A DNA stretch of 64,000 bases from positions 302,868,485 to 302,932,484 of the forward strand of contig NC_079147.1 of assembly GCF_945859685.1 (NCBI RefSeq), read 5' to 3'. This document shows positions 1-11,754 of this stretch, one piece after another. Below the pieces are notes generated by a model. It saw only the letters and a list, made by a program, of their open reading frames with translations, had not been told where the DNA came from and ran no database searches. How positions within the stretch are numbered: position 1 is the stretch's first letter; each line of letters starts with the position of its first letter. Both the position numbers and the translations under genes were made by a program. This DNA comes from Eupeodes corollae (taxonomy: Eukaryota > Arthropoda > Insecta > Diptera > Syrphidae).

Positions 1-345
1 CGTATTTTGCATTTGGATTTACACCTTCTTTGAAATAAAGCCCATCTCACACAGCAAGTGAATCCAGCTGACCATAACACACAATGCCATAGATACGTGG
101 AATGGGTGCTTGACAACAGAAAGTGAGGGACGTTGATTTTTCGAGAAAAAAAATAATGTCTTCAGCGACGAAGCACATTTCTCATTCGGTAGGTAGGTTA
201 ATAAAGTTGTCGTATTTAGGATTCGGAGAATCCTCAAGTAATTGAAGAAAGGCCGTTACATCCACTTGAAGTCACTGTTTGGTGCTTTTTTTGGTCCGGA
301 GGTGTGATTGCTGGACTCTTTCATGAAGGGCTACGTGAAAGACCA
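1..345 (+). pseudogene. mariner-type transposase fragment, cut by window edge
   Basis: Conceptual translation in two shifting frames gives the middle of a mariner/Tc1-superfamily (DDE_3 type) transposase: a WVLDN segment near 100-115, the first catalytic aspartate in FSDEAHF (about 164-184), then an NPQVIEERPLHP-like stretch and a VTVWCAFWSGGV-like block up to about 315. Frameshifts and stops are frequent, so it is dead. The element continues beyond position 1 to the left. It is followed within about 60 bp by LINE-A. Related pieces are at 9110-9460, 22905-23330, 41940-42830 and 62500-62900. Superfamily is well supported; the exact family is not. Confidence 0.75.
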
Positions 346-399
346 TGGTTATGACAAACAAAACTATAACACTTGAGCTGAGAATTTGTTTATTTTCAG

Positions 400-2360
400 T
401 GATTTTAAAAATATCAATCTAGAACATTTACGAAACGATCTCCTTGCAGTAGACTGGTTCAGGATTTATTTTATGCACCACGTTGATGAAGTCGGTTTAC
501 TCATGTCCATGGTTTACTAATGAAATTAAAAATTTATTGCACCAACGAGATCAATCCTATAAGCGATGGAAAAGATTTAGGTTAGATGTACTTTACAACA
601 ATTACCGTGTACTGAGAAATAGAGTAACCTGCAAAACAAACGAGGCAAAAAGACGTTATTATGCCCCAAGACTGGATCCTTCGCAGGCTAAACATAAATT
701 ATGGAAAAATCTAAAAGATATTGGAGTGGGCAAACAAGTAAACCGACAAAGCATCAATGTTGATTGTAATGAGTTAAATAAAATGTTTGTTTCTGCTTCT
801 TCCTCAAGCGCTGGTGAAGCACCATACAACTGTGACCACTCTAACAGTGGTAATTCTTCCACCATTTTTCGAGATCAATTAGCCGAGTATCTTTCTGGTA
901 ACTCTTTCTCCATGCCCTACTTTAGCTTCACAGCTGTTGATGATACAGATGTTTTAGAAAGTGTTTTGTCAATCAAATCTAACTCCACTAGTTTTGATGA
1001 GATAAGCCCAATTTTTGTTAAAATAATTTTACCTCATATCTTAAAGTACATAACACACTTATTTAATACAATTTTTATGACAGGTGTTTTTCCTTCTGCT
1101 TGGAAGCGGGCAAAAATAATACCAGTTCCCAAAAATCAAACCGATTTCAGACCCATTGCCATCTTATCGTTTCTCTCCAAAGTTCTTGAAAAAGTGATGA
1201 GTTTCCAAATACGTAGATTTCTTCAAGATAATAAATTACTCTGTGATAATCAGTCAGGTTTTCGTCCGAAACATAGTTGTACCACAGCTTTAATAAATGT
1301 AACAGAAGACATTAGGCAAGCGGTAGACAATGACAAAATAGCTTTCCTTATCTTGCTTGATTTCTCTAAAGCGTTTGATAAGGTAAACCACAATGTTCTG
1401 TGTAGTAAGCTTCGAAATCAATTTAACTTTTCCTTGTCATCTACAAAGCTTGTAGCCTCGTATTTAGAGGGAAGATGTCAGGCAGTTGCTATTGATAACT
1501 CCGTATCAGACTTCCTTCCACTGAGTTTAGGTGTTCCACAGGGCTCAATACTTGGTCCGCTATTCTTCTCGATGTACATAAATGACCTACCCAAATCTTT
1601 ATTAAATTCCTCAGTTGATATGTACGCCGACGACGTTCAGCTTCGGAAGAGCTTTCCTTTGGGCCTTGTGGAAAATGCGGCACACGAAGTCAATGAAGAT
1701 CTGTTCAGGATTTCATGCTGGTCCCAAGCGAATGGTCTCAGCTTAAATCCCTCCAAGTCAAAATGTTTGGTTATTTCCAGAAAAGCGGTTGACACTTCAT
1801 GTTTTCCAAAAGTATATCTTAATAATAGTAGTATCGAATTCGTTGACTCCGCAAAAAATCTTGGTATAACATTTAACAAAACCCTTAACTGGAATAACCA
1901 TATCAGATTGACACTGGGTAGGGTATATGGAGGCCTTCGCATGCTTTAGACAACACAAAAAATCACTCCGTTAAAAACCAGAATAATCCTAGCAGAAACG
2001 CTACTTATTCCAATTTTGCTGTTCAGAGTTAAACTGAAGCAATTCCTGGGAGAGTCTCGACGATGATGATGATTATTAATTTTATTTGTATTAGTATTAT
2101 GTGTACCCATTATTCTTCAATTTAACATTTATCATACATTATATAATTCAAATTTTGGAGTAATTATAAATTAAATTGTGAGTACATAATTAAGTTTATT
2201 TTCTTTTGAACTTGTAAAACTCTGTATGTAACACTTACATTAAATAATATACATACATATCATAGAATTTTCTTTGAAGCTTGCACTATATAAATGAGAT
2301 ATTGTATCTTACTGTGTAAGTTATTAAATAAATAAATTGAATTGAAATTGAAAATTGAAA
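400..2360 (+). mobile_element. LINE-A: Jockey-like non-LTR retrotransposon, 5'-truncated and internally deleted
   Basis: 5'-truncated element. It starts within ORF2 just after where an endonuclease would end (INLEHLRNDLLAVDWFRIYF, in the frame of 401), shifts frame near 484-490 where codons are missing, and then runs as one long RT frame to 1949. The C-terminal thumb is mostly lost: after RIILAETLLIP (about 1980-2015) the sequence jumps to the last residues of the protein, LKQFLGESRR, with a stop near 2062. A 3' UTR follows and ends in an AATAAATAAA signal and a TTGAA-rich tail (about 2325-2360). A second copy of the family lies on the minus strand at 19630-20430. Confidence 0.88.
486..1949 (+). 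pseudogene. LINE-A ORF2 reverse transcriptase, near-complete RT domain
   Basis: The frame is open for 488 codons; the upstream codon TTG at 483 is not a credible start, ATG is at 486, and the true protein began further 5'. It encodes the reverse transcriptase of a non-LTR retrotransposon, which copies element RNA at a nicked chromosomal site. Visible RT blocks in order: the finger motif DFRPIAILS (about residues 220-228), QSGFRPKHSC (about 257-266), the first catalytic Asp region ILLDFSKAFDKV, the LGVPQGSILGP loop, and the catalytic YADD box at 1623-1634. All catalytic acidic residues seem present, but the endonuclease and the C-terminus are missing, so it cannot move by itself. The clade resembles Jockey; this comes from motif style only. 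Confidence 0.88.
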
Positions 2361-2595
2361 ACATCACTTAAAAACGAACATTCATCAAGTTATGGCAGCG
2401 ATACCACCACCAATATGTGTCAAAAAGTGGTCGAAAATTACCTCAAAAGAATCGAAGCTTGCAACAATTCGAGTGGTGGTCAATTTAAAGATGTAGTGTT
2501 TCACAAATAATATCAACATTCAAACTTTTATTATAAGAAATATCATGAAAAACAATGTTTGTAGGTATATTTTTTCTTTAACTTCTAATAGAATT

Positions 2596-3475
2596 CAATT
2601 GTCCGATTTGTCAAATTGAAAATTTTGACATTTCTCGACGTTTCGAGGTCCCTAGAGCCAAAATAAAAGATTTTTAGAAAGATGTCGGAACGAACGTCTA
2701 TATGTCTGTACGTTCGCGACGTTTTTTTCGTCGTCCATAGCTCAAAAACCAGTAAAGATATTGACTAAATTTTTGGTTTTAAAGAAAATTGCGTGGGCGG
2801 TTTTTTTTACCATAGCAGTTTAAATTGACTTTTAACCCTAAATATCTTACGAACCAAAAACGCTAGAGACTTGAATTAAATTTTATATGATATATTGTAA
2901 CATGATACCAAACAAGTATATTTTTTGAAAAAAAAAAATAATTGACGGTTTTATAAATCAAAAAAATTTTTCACCTCGAAAATTTAACGAATACAAAATG
3001 ATTTTATCTCCAAAACAATTTTGTGTAGCGAAAAATGAAGTTTTTAACATCTAATAAAATTTTGAGAAGATCGAATTGATTATTTTTACAAAAAATAAAA
3101 ACTTGAAAGAAAATTTAACAAAAGTTGGTAAAAATAAAATTTCGACTCAAATATCTTTTCAAAACTTTGAGATCATGACTTCCAGCTAATTTTAACTTTT
3201 AAGAAATATTGTTTTCAACATTCGAACAAATTTTGCAAAAAATCGAATTGACAGTTATTTTTACAAAATACAAAAACCTAAACAAAAAATGAATAAAACT
3301 TCGTAAAAATTTACTTACGACTCAAAAATCTTTTAAAAACTAAAAATATTTTTATTTCACAGATATTCAGTAGTTTTTTTATACAAATCCAACAGTTCGT
3401 TTTTTCATAAATAAAATAAATGGGAAGTAATCAGTTTGGGTCGCATCCCAGCCTCATTTTTACGTTTACTTTTGA
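2596..3475 (+). repeat. Rpt-1 copy 1: complex dispersed repeat
   Basis: Starts with GTCCGATTTGTCAAATTG, continues through a stretch with GTCTGTACGTTCG-like and TCGTCCATAGCTCA words, then several degenerate AT-rich sub-units (each with an AATCGAATTGACAGTT-like block), and ends at GTGGGTCGCATCCCAGCCTC-like sequence (here GTTTGGGTCGCATCCCAGCC at about 3437-3460). The same start and end are found in the copy at 53862-55490, and the right part in the copy split by the foldback element (30660-31117 and 34561-34815). No coding potential is seen. What mobilises it is unknown. Confidence 0.8.
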
Positions 3476-6378
3476 AACCGCAAAATTGATAAATTTTTAC
3501 ATGTACAGCCAGTAAGCCGACTACTCCTTAGACGAATTCAAATATAATATTGACTGTTTGTTCCGTGAATATTTTCAATCAGAAGTCGATACATAAATAC
3601 TTCGACTGAACTTTAAAATAATTTAAAAAAAAGCGATGAAATCGGTTAAGAACCCGCCATTTATTTATACATATGCTAACTTCAGCCATCATAGCTTTTT
3701 ATCCCAAAATCTTCAGCTAATCACTCTCAATAAAAAAACTTTCCAAACTTGACGTTCTTACAAATACTTCTTTAACAGCCTCTTAAAGGGCGTCGTAATA
3801 ATGATCATTATTCATATCAACACTTTTAATCTAAAGTATAGGTAGTTCATAATAATTACATCACATCACACCCACAAGAAGATAAAATGTAACCCAGTTC
3901 GTCATCAAAATCGTAGATAATGACATTTTAATAGTTAATCTATTCTAAAACTCTTAAAAAATTTAATAAACCTGAAATATATACGAGTATAGTGCTTAGC
4001 TTATCTTATCCTTTCCTTAACCATATTCACCTGTTTATGGCGTTAATAAAGCTTTTTTATGTGCAACACTTTTAACACTCCAAAACTGACAACACCAAAG
4101 AAAACATCAAAAACTAAATGAAAACCAACCAAAATATAAAAAAAAATAAAACTCCAACCAAATAATTAAATCAAAATGTACAACTCATCAAGATTGTCAT
4201 ATATACTTTACTCTTAATGTTTGACACCATCTCAAAAATGTTGACACTAAAATTTCATCACACAAAACTTCCTCCGCTTTTCCCGTCATTATTTCGTCGA
4301 ACAATGTGTAGCCCCAGCCAACACCATATCAAGCTATTAAATCCCCCAAAATTAAAAAGTATCTATAAACTTCAAGAATACAAATCTTCTTGGTTGTGCT
4401 TTTTGTGTTCGACAACAACGAATTGACATTTTTAACGAGATACTGTTAAATTAAGTTTTATTTAAAAACAAAATATAAAAATCTCATCTCGAACGCGTGT
4501 CCCTTAAGACAAAAAAGCGTATTTTTATAACGTCTTCTAGCTTAAGGTGACATGACGGTGCGGTGTGCAGTGATGGCGTTCGTTGGACGCATGATGATGC
4601 CTTCCTTTGGGAGACAGAAACAAAAATAAAACTTGAACAACACACTTCGGATTCTCATTTCAATGTTTTACCGAATTTTTTAATATTGTTGCGTTCTTTC
4701 GACTAGGAAATGACTTTCCGGCGAAATGCTTCGCGATGATCGTCCTCACGGATGGAAATCCCAAGGGAATGAATTTTCAACATGAAAATTGCTTCTTTTT
4801 TGTCTTAATTTTTTACTTGCGACATTTTGGAACTTTACGACAAGTATTGGAATCGTAAAAATTTGTGAAAGCTTGAGATTTTAGTCAAACATGATAGAGC
4901 AATTTTTCAAGAAGAATTTTCGGGCGTTAGAAGTTATCACAAATGGCCACCAAGATAAATTCGGAAAAAATTGAGTTTTGGTGGAGAGATGTACAAACTA
5001 CTCGCCCTCAAATGGGGAGTCAAACTTCCATGTAGCATCTCTGTATATGCTTGTCTACAATCCGGAAGGAAGAAGCGCTTACTTGCATCTCCACGTGGTG
5101 GCTCCTGGTAAACTAGTTAGAGAAATCAGTGCAGCTCGTTATTAATGATACTGTTCGATTCATAATTATTGAAAAAGGCACAGCTTAGAACTGAACTCAG
5201 AAAATTCTCAACCTGTCGTCCATTCTCTGAGCAGAGGTTGACTGATAAAAATTATACAAACCCAATAAGTATCAGTAAATGTACTAATGGAATGACTAAG
5301 TGTCAGCGGTATTTAATAAATGTTTAAAAAAGTCTGAAGTGGAATTAAAGATCATATTTAGGAACGACGTACACTGTAGATAAAGCTCGGAGGATTGCAT
5401 CCCACAAGAAGTCGGGCGACCACTTCTAGGGTTATCTTCCCTAGATGTCACTTCATCAAAGACTAAATAAACATACCGCTTAAGATGTGGTACCGCGGAA
5501 TATGTTGAAGCCCCTGGTTAATTCTAGGAACATATGTTTTGACCTAATTTTGAGAGTATCGTATAACGAAGAGGCGAATTTATTATGCCTTCGTAGCTCA
5601 GGAAGAGGAACTCACTTGAAACATTTCGACAAATAAGAGAGAGTAAATCTTTGCGTGAATTCTTTTGTTTGATTTCAAAAACTAAGCGAATAAAGAATGC
5701 GAGGGGCAGCAAGTTTAAAAACTTGCCATCAAATTAAGGTTCATAGCCAGGTGTTGATGTTGTAAGCAATTATACCCTCTCGCTCAAATGTCCTCTTATT
5801 TGGACAATAGCAAACAATTTTAGTGATGGTGAAATGGAGTCAAATAAGCTTATTTTAAAAATGTATACAAAAAGACTCAACTAAAATGCAAGAAAATCTT
5901 TCGTTGCCCAATTCATTTTCTACATCCCCCTCGATTTTCTAATAATGCTTCAGATTGTTCAACTCGATGTGAAATAACTAGTCTTCTCAGCCAACTTTTT
6001 CGTCCATAACCGCTGTCTCTTAATATTGTAGTATTTGGAATTGGCCTCCCTCAAATTTCTCAGCGTCGGTGCTAATGAGCTATTCCTTAAAACTCTAGCA
6101 TCGTGAACGGATCGAGGTCACCATTTCTGTCAATAAATGTAAATTTCCTAAAATTTGTGTCTTAGCATCAAGAGCATGGTTTCTTTTTGTGCGATGCTGG
6201 AGGGCCCAACCGATTTTAACAAAATACATTCTACTGCTGTTTTGCAGGCGCGAAATTGGTCCTTAAATTGATATTCACTTCATGACGTGAAATCATTGTT
6301 TATTCTTTGTCCAACGATTCGAGGGTGGCGTGCATCGCGGTCATCGTCAGTTGAAAACATTATATCAGAATAAAATTG
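3476..6378. other. no gene recognised
   Basis: AT-rich DNA. Only short chance-length ORFs (up to about 69 codons, 4217-4426) without recognisable domains. 5000-5500 is richer in GC and could be an unrecognised old transposon piece, but I cannot assign it. Confidence 0.5.
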
Positions 6379-7255
6379 TTAGCCTATGCCCTTGAAGGGG
6401 TATAGGGCCTCTACTACGCCTACGCTCCATCGTGTACGGTTTCCGGAGATTTGTTTCAGCTCAATCCTACTGTTGCCTAGTGACGCTGATTCCGCTTCGA
6501 CTGTCCTGCGCCATGTGCTTCTCGGTCGTCCACCTCTTCTTGCTTCTTGTGTGAGCGGATTCCACTGCATTGCTTGGCCTGCAATGCAGTCGTTACCTTT
6601 TCGAAGCGTAAGGGTTGGACCCATTGCCACTTACGCCTTTTTATTATAGAGTCGGTTTGGCCAGAAAATGCTTAGGATATTACGAAGACATCTATTTTCG
6701 AAGGTTTGCAACTTTCTTGTTATGGCTGAGGTAACCTTCCAAGTGCTGCACCCGTAAAGAAGCACAGATTCGACATTTGTGCGAAACAATCGTAACTTTG
6801 TTCTCAAACTGATAGAGTTATTCCTTCAAATTTTTGACAGCATACCGAACGCCGCTTTTGCTTTGCCGATGCGGCAGATGACGTCTTGTTCGGTTCCACC
6901 TTGATGGAGACGATACTTCCAAGGTATTGAAAGCTCTCCACTTTTCCAACGGTTGCGCGGAATTATTTATTTGAGAGGAGGGTCGGGTTCCGAGGCTGAT
7001 AATTTTTGTTTTGCCGGAATTAATTTTCAGCCCCACAACTTCTGCTTCTCTCTCCACACTTGTTGTCATTTGATGGAGATTTATGATCCTATGAGAGAGT
7101 AAGCAAACATCGTCCAAGTGCTTTGAATAAGATGTCAAAGTCCATAGGATCCCTCCGCTACCTGACAGAGCTGAGCGTAGTACATCGTTTATCACGAACA
7201 AAAACAATATTGGCGACAGAATACATCCCTGTCTGACACCGCTTTCAAAATCATC
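6379..7255 (-). pseudogene. LINE-G: RT and C-terminal part of an endonuclease/RT-type LINE
   Basis: Read on the minus strand from 7255 down: RLPDDFESGVRQGCILSP (the RT loop before the active site), a degenerate active site, VGLKINSGKTKII, then after frameshifts SLRTKLRLFRTNVESVLLYG and KLQTFENRCLRNIL (about 6815-6670), and finally a highly characteristic C-terminus GRPRSTWRRTVEAE (about 6510) ending in a stop at 6379. In the active site the usual Y-A-D-D is collapsed to HLDDVC (about 7105-7120), consistent with an in-frame loss of three codons, so the enzyme would be inactive. The 5' side is cut at about 7255 by the TGACAA array. Family is distinct from LINE-H. Confidence 0.82.
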
Positions 7256-7575
7256 TGGCAACCTACCACCGAAAGTCAATTGTCTGTCACAATTGTCAAC
7301 TATATACTGACAAAATTGTAATGTGTACCATTTTTTCTGTTTCATAAAAAAATGTTCACTAAATGTGACAAATTTGTGGGGAAATTTGTGACAATTTTCA
7401 AAAAATCCCAGACAATTCATTGCTATAACAATTTTTGTATGATCCGAAATCTTGACAACTATGGCCAAATTCCCCGACAACTTGACAAAATTGCCAATAT
7501 TTTTTGGGAAAAAATTTAGACAATTCTCAGGTTTGTCATTTAAAAATTGTCACCTGTCGCACCTGTCAATATTTA
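7256..7575. repeat. TGACAA/TTGTCA motif array
   Basis: About 300 bp densely filled with TGACAA, GACAATTT and their complements (TTGTCA, AAATTGTC) at irregular 10-40 bp spacing, e.g. 7270-7310, 7360-7410, 7445-7500 and 7525-7570. It abuts LINE-G on the left and an unrecognised ORF on the right. The long minus frame that runs through it (to 7480) is an accidental extension of the LINE-G frame. Confidence 0.7.
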
Positions 7576-7840
7576 TGAAATAGGGCCAATTCAGTGTCGT
7601 GGAAACAGCTTTTAACAATAATGTGACTTCGGTTAGGTAACTACCCGCAGCGTCTGGAAGAACGCCTTGAAAAAGGATAGTTCCTTCTTTGTCTGCTTTC
7701 AATTCGATGACTACGTAAGTAGAATTATTATTTCTATTGGATCCGTCAATGTGTAATGTCCTCAAAGGCTTGAGAGATTTAAAGAGCTCATGGTGAAGCA
7801 TATTCATTCCGTCCGTTAAGTCTGTCTGCTTAAGCCATAA
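7550..7840 (-). CDS. unrecognised short ORF, possibly an exon or TE fragment
   Basis: Minus-strand frame of 85 codons from the ATG at 7807, open further upstream for about a dozen codons (LWLKQTDLTDG) before a stop. The protein (THIDGS-, VVIELKADKEGT-, QGVLPDAAGSYLTEV-like stretches) has normal soluble-protein composition, no signal peptide and no membrane segment, unlike the low-complexity shadow ORFs nearby. The last few codons lie in the TGACAA array. I do not recognise it. It could be a fragment of a transposon protein or a host exon; a TE origin seems likelier given the neighbours. Confidence 0.3.
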   Translation of the reverse strand, partial: LWLKQTDLTDGMNMLHHELFKSLKPLRTLHIDGSNRNNNSTYVVIELKADKEGTILFQGVLPDAAGSYLTEVTLLLKAVSTTLNWPYFINIDRCDR

Positions 7841-7879
7841 GGTCGATTGAGTTCAAACTTGAAAATTAAGTTTTTTTTA

Positions 7880-9080
7880 ACAGATTCACGATAGGGGTTT
7901 TTGCTACAAGCCCAAAATTACAATAAGTGTTCCCCCATTTTGATTCTTTCCCGCACTTGGATTCTTCCCAACTAAAAAAACAGAACCGGTGTAGTGTTTT
8001 TAAATTTTCTCAGGAACTAATGAACTCATTTAAGCTTCTTTAGTTTCCAAGTTCTGTTTGATGATCAAAAATGAACACGTTTTTTTCGTTGAATTCAATA
8101 TCCCAAAATCGGCTAAAAATTTTTTAACTCAATTCAACCGTAAAACGTAGGTACGTATGTGGTTTTTAAGCACTGAAATATTCTTATTTTTTTTGGAATT
8201 GGAATTTAATTGGTAGCCATTTTGTAAGCTATCAAAATATTACAAATGTCATATCGTGCGAAAATTGTTTTATCGCCCAAAAACTTTTTCAGAAGAAAAT
8301 TCCACAAAGGCCAAAATCAATGCCATAGTGCCCAAATAAATTTTGACATATCACAACGCTTAAATTTCTAATTAGGATATCACCTCAAAATGTGTTTTAA
8401 CATTTGGGCATTCTGAAATTTTTTTTTTATTTTGGTTACTTTAAAATTTTGAATAATTATAAATTTTAGTGCCCAAACACAAACGTTAAACGAAAAAAAA
8501 TGTCAGATCACGTAAAAACTGGGAACGTCAAAAAAGCGTATCAATTATGACTATATTTCACTTTAAGAAATGGTTTACTTTCTCACAGTAAGCATACCTC
8601 ACTCTTTATAAGCGTTTTAAAGTCCGCAAATACCCAAAATATCGGGCGTCATGACATTTCTTAAATTGAGCGTTACGACATTGAAAGTTGGTTTGGGTAA
8701 TTTGAAATTTTATTTGGGTTTTGTACCGTTTTCTTAGTGATATTTTTTACGACGTTTTCCTTTTTGAGCCTTTTATTATTTTACGATTTGGGAGACAATA
8801 GAAATCATTGTCTATGTACGTAATGCCCAAAATAAATATCACAAACCCCAACCCCTTTGTCATAAGACCCAAATTCTACTCCAAAAACTCTTTTGGACAA
8901 AATGACAACTTACAATTTGGGCCATCTTTTATTTGGGGATTACGTCGATTTTTTTGGCTTTATGAACAATCTTGAGCTTTTTGACATTTTAGGATCTGCG
9001 TTATGGTTAAAGGTGAAAAGACCTAAAGCACACAAAAAATTGACTATTTGGTTTGTAATTTATGGGTGGGTGGAATAATT
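7880..9080. repeat. CCCAAA/TTTGGG motif array
   Basis: Over about 1.2 kb the heptamers GCCCAAA/TTTGGGC and shorter CCCAAA/TTTGGG recur in both orientations (about 7908, 8272, 8332, 8403, 8470, 8633, 8693, 8718, 8822, 8868, 8918, 8932). Many are followed by AT-rich spacers containing TGACAT or ACGTCA-like words. No ORF of note. Resembles, in style, the motif arrays in the foldback element at 31-34.5 kb, but with a different core motif. Confidence 0.5.
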
Positions 9081-9109
9081 GGTCCCTATTTTTTTTTATA
9101 AGCAGTGAT

Positions 9110-9460
9110 GGCCAGAATATTACAGTCAATGCCGCAGTCAAAACCGCAATAGATCCATGATTCCTGACTTTTACCTTAATCAAGTAAGCAACATGATGTG
9201 TACGAGATAAGGTTTCAACAACGCGGAGCCCCATATTGATTTAATGAAAAAAAAATTTGAAATAAATAGTTTGACGTAACAGACCCTTGGATTGACCTCC
9301 AAGATCACGAGATTTAACGCCCTTTTTTTTTTGGGATATATGAAGTAGTCTACGGACACAAATTATAGGAAAAGTCATTGATAATTGGACCTCGAGCCAT
9401 CCGTGGCGGTCTTATTTTAGAAATCGTATTTAAATTTAATGCCAGAAGATTATCGTTCGA
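9110..9460 (+). pseudogene. mariner-type transposase fragment
   Basis: Plus-strand translation, with shifts and stops, shows FQQRGAPY (about 9211-9234, the block with the second catalytic Asp, here replaced by Arg), then PLDWPPRSRDLTP (about 9283-9325), the block leading into the third catalytic residue, and GHKL-EKSLIIGP (about 9355-9395). The order and spacing match the C-terminal half of a mariner/DDE_3 transposase. No TIR identified. Confidence 0.6.
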
Positions 9461-11750
9461 AAAAGGAAATTTAATGTCAATTTAAAAAGAACATGTTTGT
9501 TTAATTTCTATAGCCCTAAAAAAAACACCGTTTAAGAGGAATTATTTTCAAGATATTTTATTTGAAGTTTCTTGTGAAGATAAATATATTTTGGAATATA
9601 TTTTTAAATCTAAAAATTAAGGTACTATTTTGTAACAGACTCTTTGGAGACAGAAGCAAGTTTATGCGACTTTGATGTGTATTTAATTTTTGAATAAAAA
9701 AAAAACATGATTATTTTCATTTTAGAGGATTTTATTATTTTCCACAAGCAGGCGCACCTTGGTCCCATGATGATGGTGATGTGTGGCAGCTCCTTTAATG
9801 ACCCAACCATGTGAGGATTTACTTCTTCTCATCGTTCTGTCATCACCCAAATCATCATGAAATAAACTTCGAAGAGGAAATGTCATTCAACAGAAAAGAT
9901 ACTAAAGACAAAATTTTACGACTTTTCGAGCTACATCTTGTCTTTTTCTTCCAACACACCAACTCACACATCCAATGGATACATTTTTATTTATGTTAAA
10001 AGCCATTAATGGCTCAAATTTGAAATCAAAAACAAATATTTGAAGATTTTGCACATAAGAAACCTTCGAGTCTTGGGGAGATGGATGATACGATGTATGG
10101 TGATTGGTGGAGGTTCGGAATAGGAACCTACAGATGTGTCTTTAAATGGATAGACCAATTTTGGTTAAATACTAGAAATGTGAGATTCCCATATTCTGTG
10201 AGACTGACAGACTTCTGGTACCTGCTGCCAGCACTGCCACCATGGTCAGGCACACAGGTTTAAGTGCGAAGCATTAAAATCTCATTTAATTGGTTTTTCT
10301 GTAATTGTTTTGTGCTGAAAATGAAAACCTTTTAAGGTCGAACGTAACCCAGCCACAGAAGGAACTTCAAAGATTGTTTTTTTTTTATTGAGTTTGTATC
10401 TTTTTGTCTCTGATGGTGTCTTGTTGGGATTTATTTACAAAGTAAAAAAAGTTATTATATATCTATGCCTACCTAAGCCTAAGCCAAGTTGATGTTTTAA
10501 TGAGTTTACTTTTGACTTTTTGGAGAATTGATTTCCATTAGCAAACATTAGAGGCAAATAAACAGACACATAAGTTGCATGTGAGCAAATTTAATTACAG
10601 TAAAATTTTAAATGAATATCTATATGGACACGTTTTATTACCAAATTTGTAAATTAGTGACTGTTGACTGTCTGTGATGTTGAGTAAGTCTTAGCTATAA
10701 GGTAGGTAAGGTAGTTACTATATGCATACGGATATACTTGACTCGTAAACAGTCGGAACTATGCATGTTTTGCATATATAATTAAATTTACATCAAGAAA
10801 GGAAGGTGAATAGGAGTTATATTAATCGAAAGTAGCCCAAAGCTGTTTTCATTAACCTCATTTATTTTGAGTCTATCTTAAATTTTCACATGAATATCTT
10901 AGGGTCAATACAAGTATTTGTCAATTAAATATTAGATAAGATAAGAAGAATAAGCAATCCTCATAAAAGCCTTCAAAGCAAAAGATAACCAGCGCTATCA
11001 CGAATTTCATCGTAATAAGAAACTTTTACAAGTCCCGAAAAAAAACTATTACCAAATAAGTTCGTACGTATTTGATCTGACATGATTTTGCATTACGAAC
11101 GGATTTTGTGATACGGTTTTTCAAGATTTGCAAAAAGTTTCCGATTACGATGGAATTTGTGATAGGCCTGAAAATTTCGGGAAGTTTAAAGTCTGCTTTG
11201 ATAACTGATAAAGGCGAATTCGAAACAGAATTTACTTTTTACAAGCAGCATTTTGTCTTAGTCTGGTTTAAAGATCAAGGCTTTCTTTCGCTCAATTTAT
11301 TTGTGTTAAACTGTTGTTAAAGAAGTGCTATATTCATCAAACTTAGTCTACCCAGGCACATCTATTTGCTGTTGATGAAATCGACTTGAGGTTTGAAATA
11401 CTAATAATTAGGTTGAACTGACTTCAACATTCCACAACTAATATGGTCCTATCTATTTTTTCCTTATCTAAGAAAGAAATCTTGAGAATTGACTAATTCG
11501 CTGACTAAGGTCTATTTCAAGTCAGCTGCATCACCAACAACTAAGGTAGACAACTCGACTTAATTTTCCCTTTTAGATGCATCTAATTCTTCCGTTTCAC
11601 AAAGTACTTATTTACTATCTACCCTTGACCAATTCCGACCCCCTTCTGCTCTAACTTTTTCGCTCGATTGTGATAGGGATTTGGTGTCAACCTGCGAATT
11701 AATTTTATTTCAATTTCCGGCAAAGTCTGGATAATGTAATAATTCATGTT
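9461..11750. other. no gene recognised
   Basis: AT-rich sequence with several short ORFs (longest 70 codons at 11108-11320; 60 codons at 10081-10263) that show no domain or homologue I can name. 10081-10263 is GC-richer than its surroundings and translates to an aromatic-rich peptide, but has nothing else in its favour. Confidence 0.5.
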
Positions 11751-11754
11751 ACCA

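Noticed and set aside
6386..6649. Plus-strand ORF of 87 codons
   Set aside because: It is the antisense of the LINE-G C-terminus (WRRTVEAE block) on the minus strand.
6818..7480. One 220-codon protein on the minus strand
   Set aside because: Only the part below about 7255 is LINE-G. The N-terminal third runs through the TGACAA array and is a chance extension.
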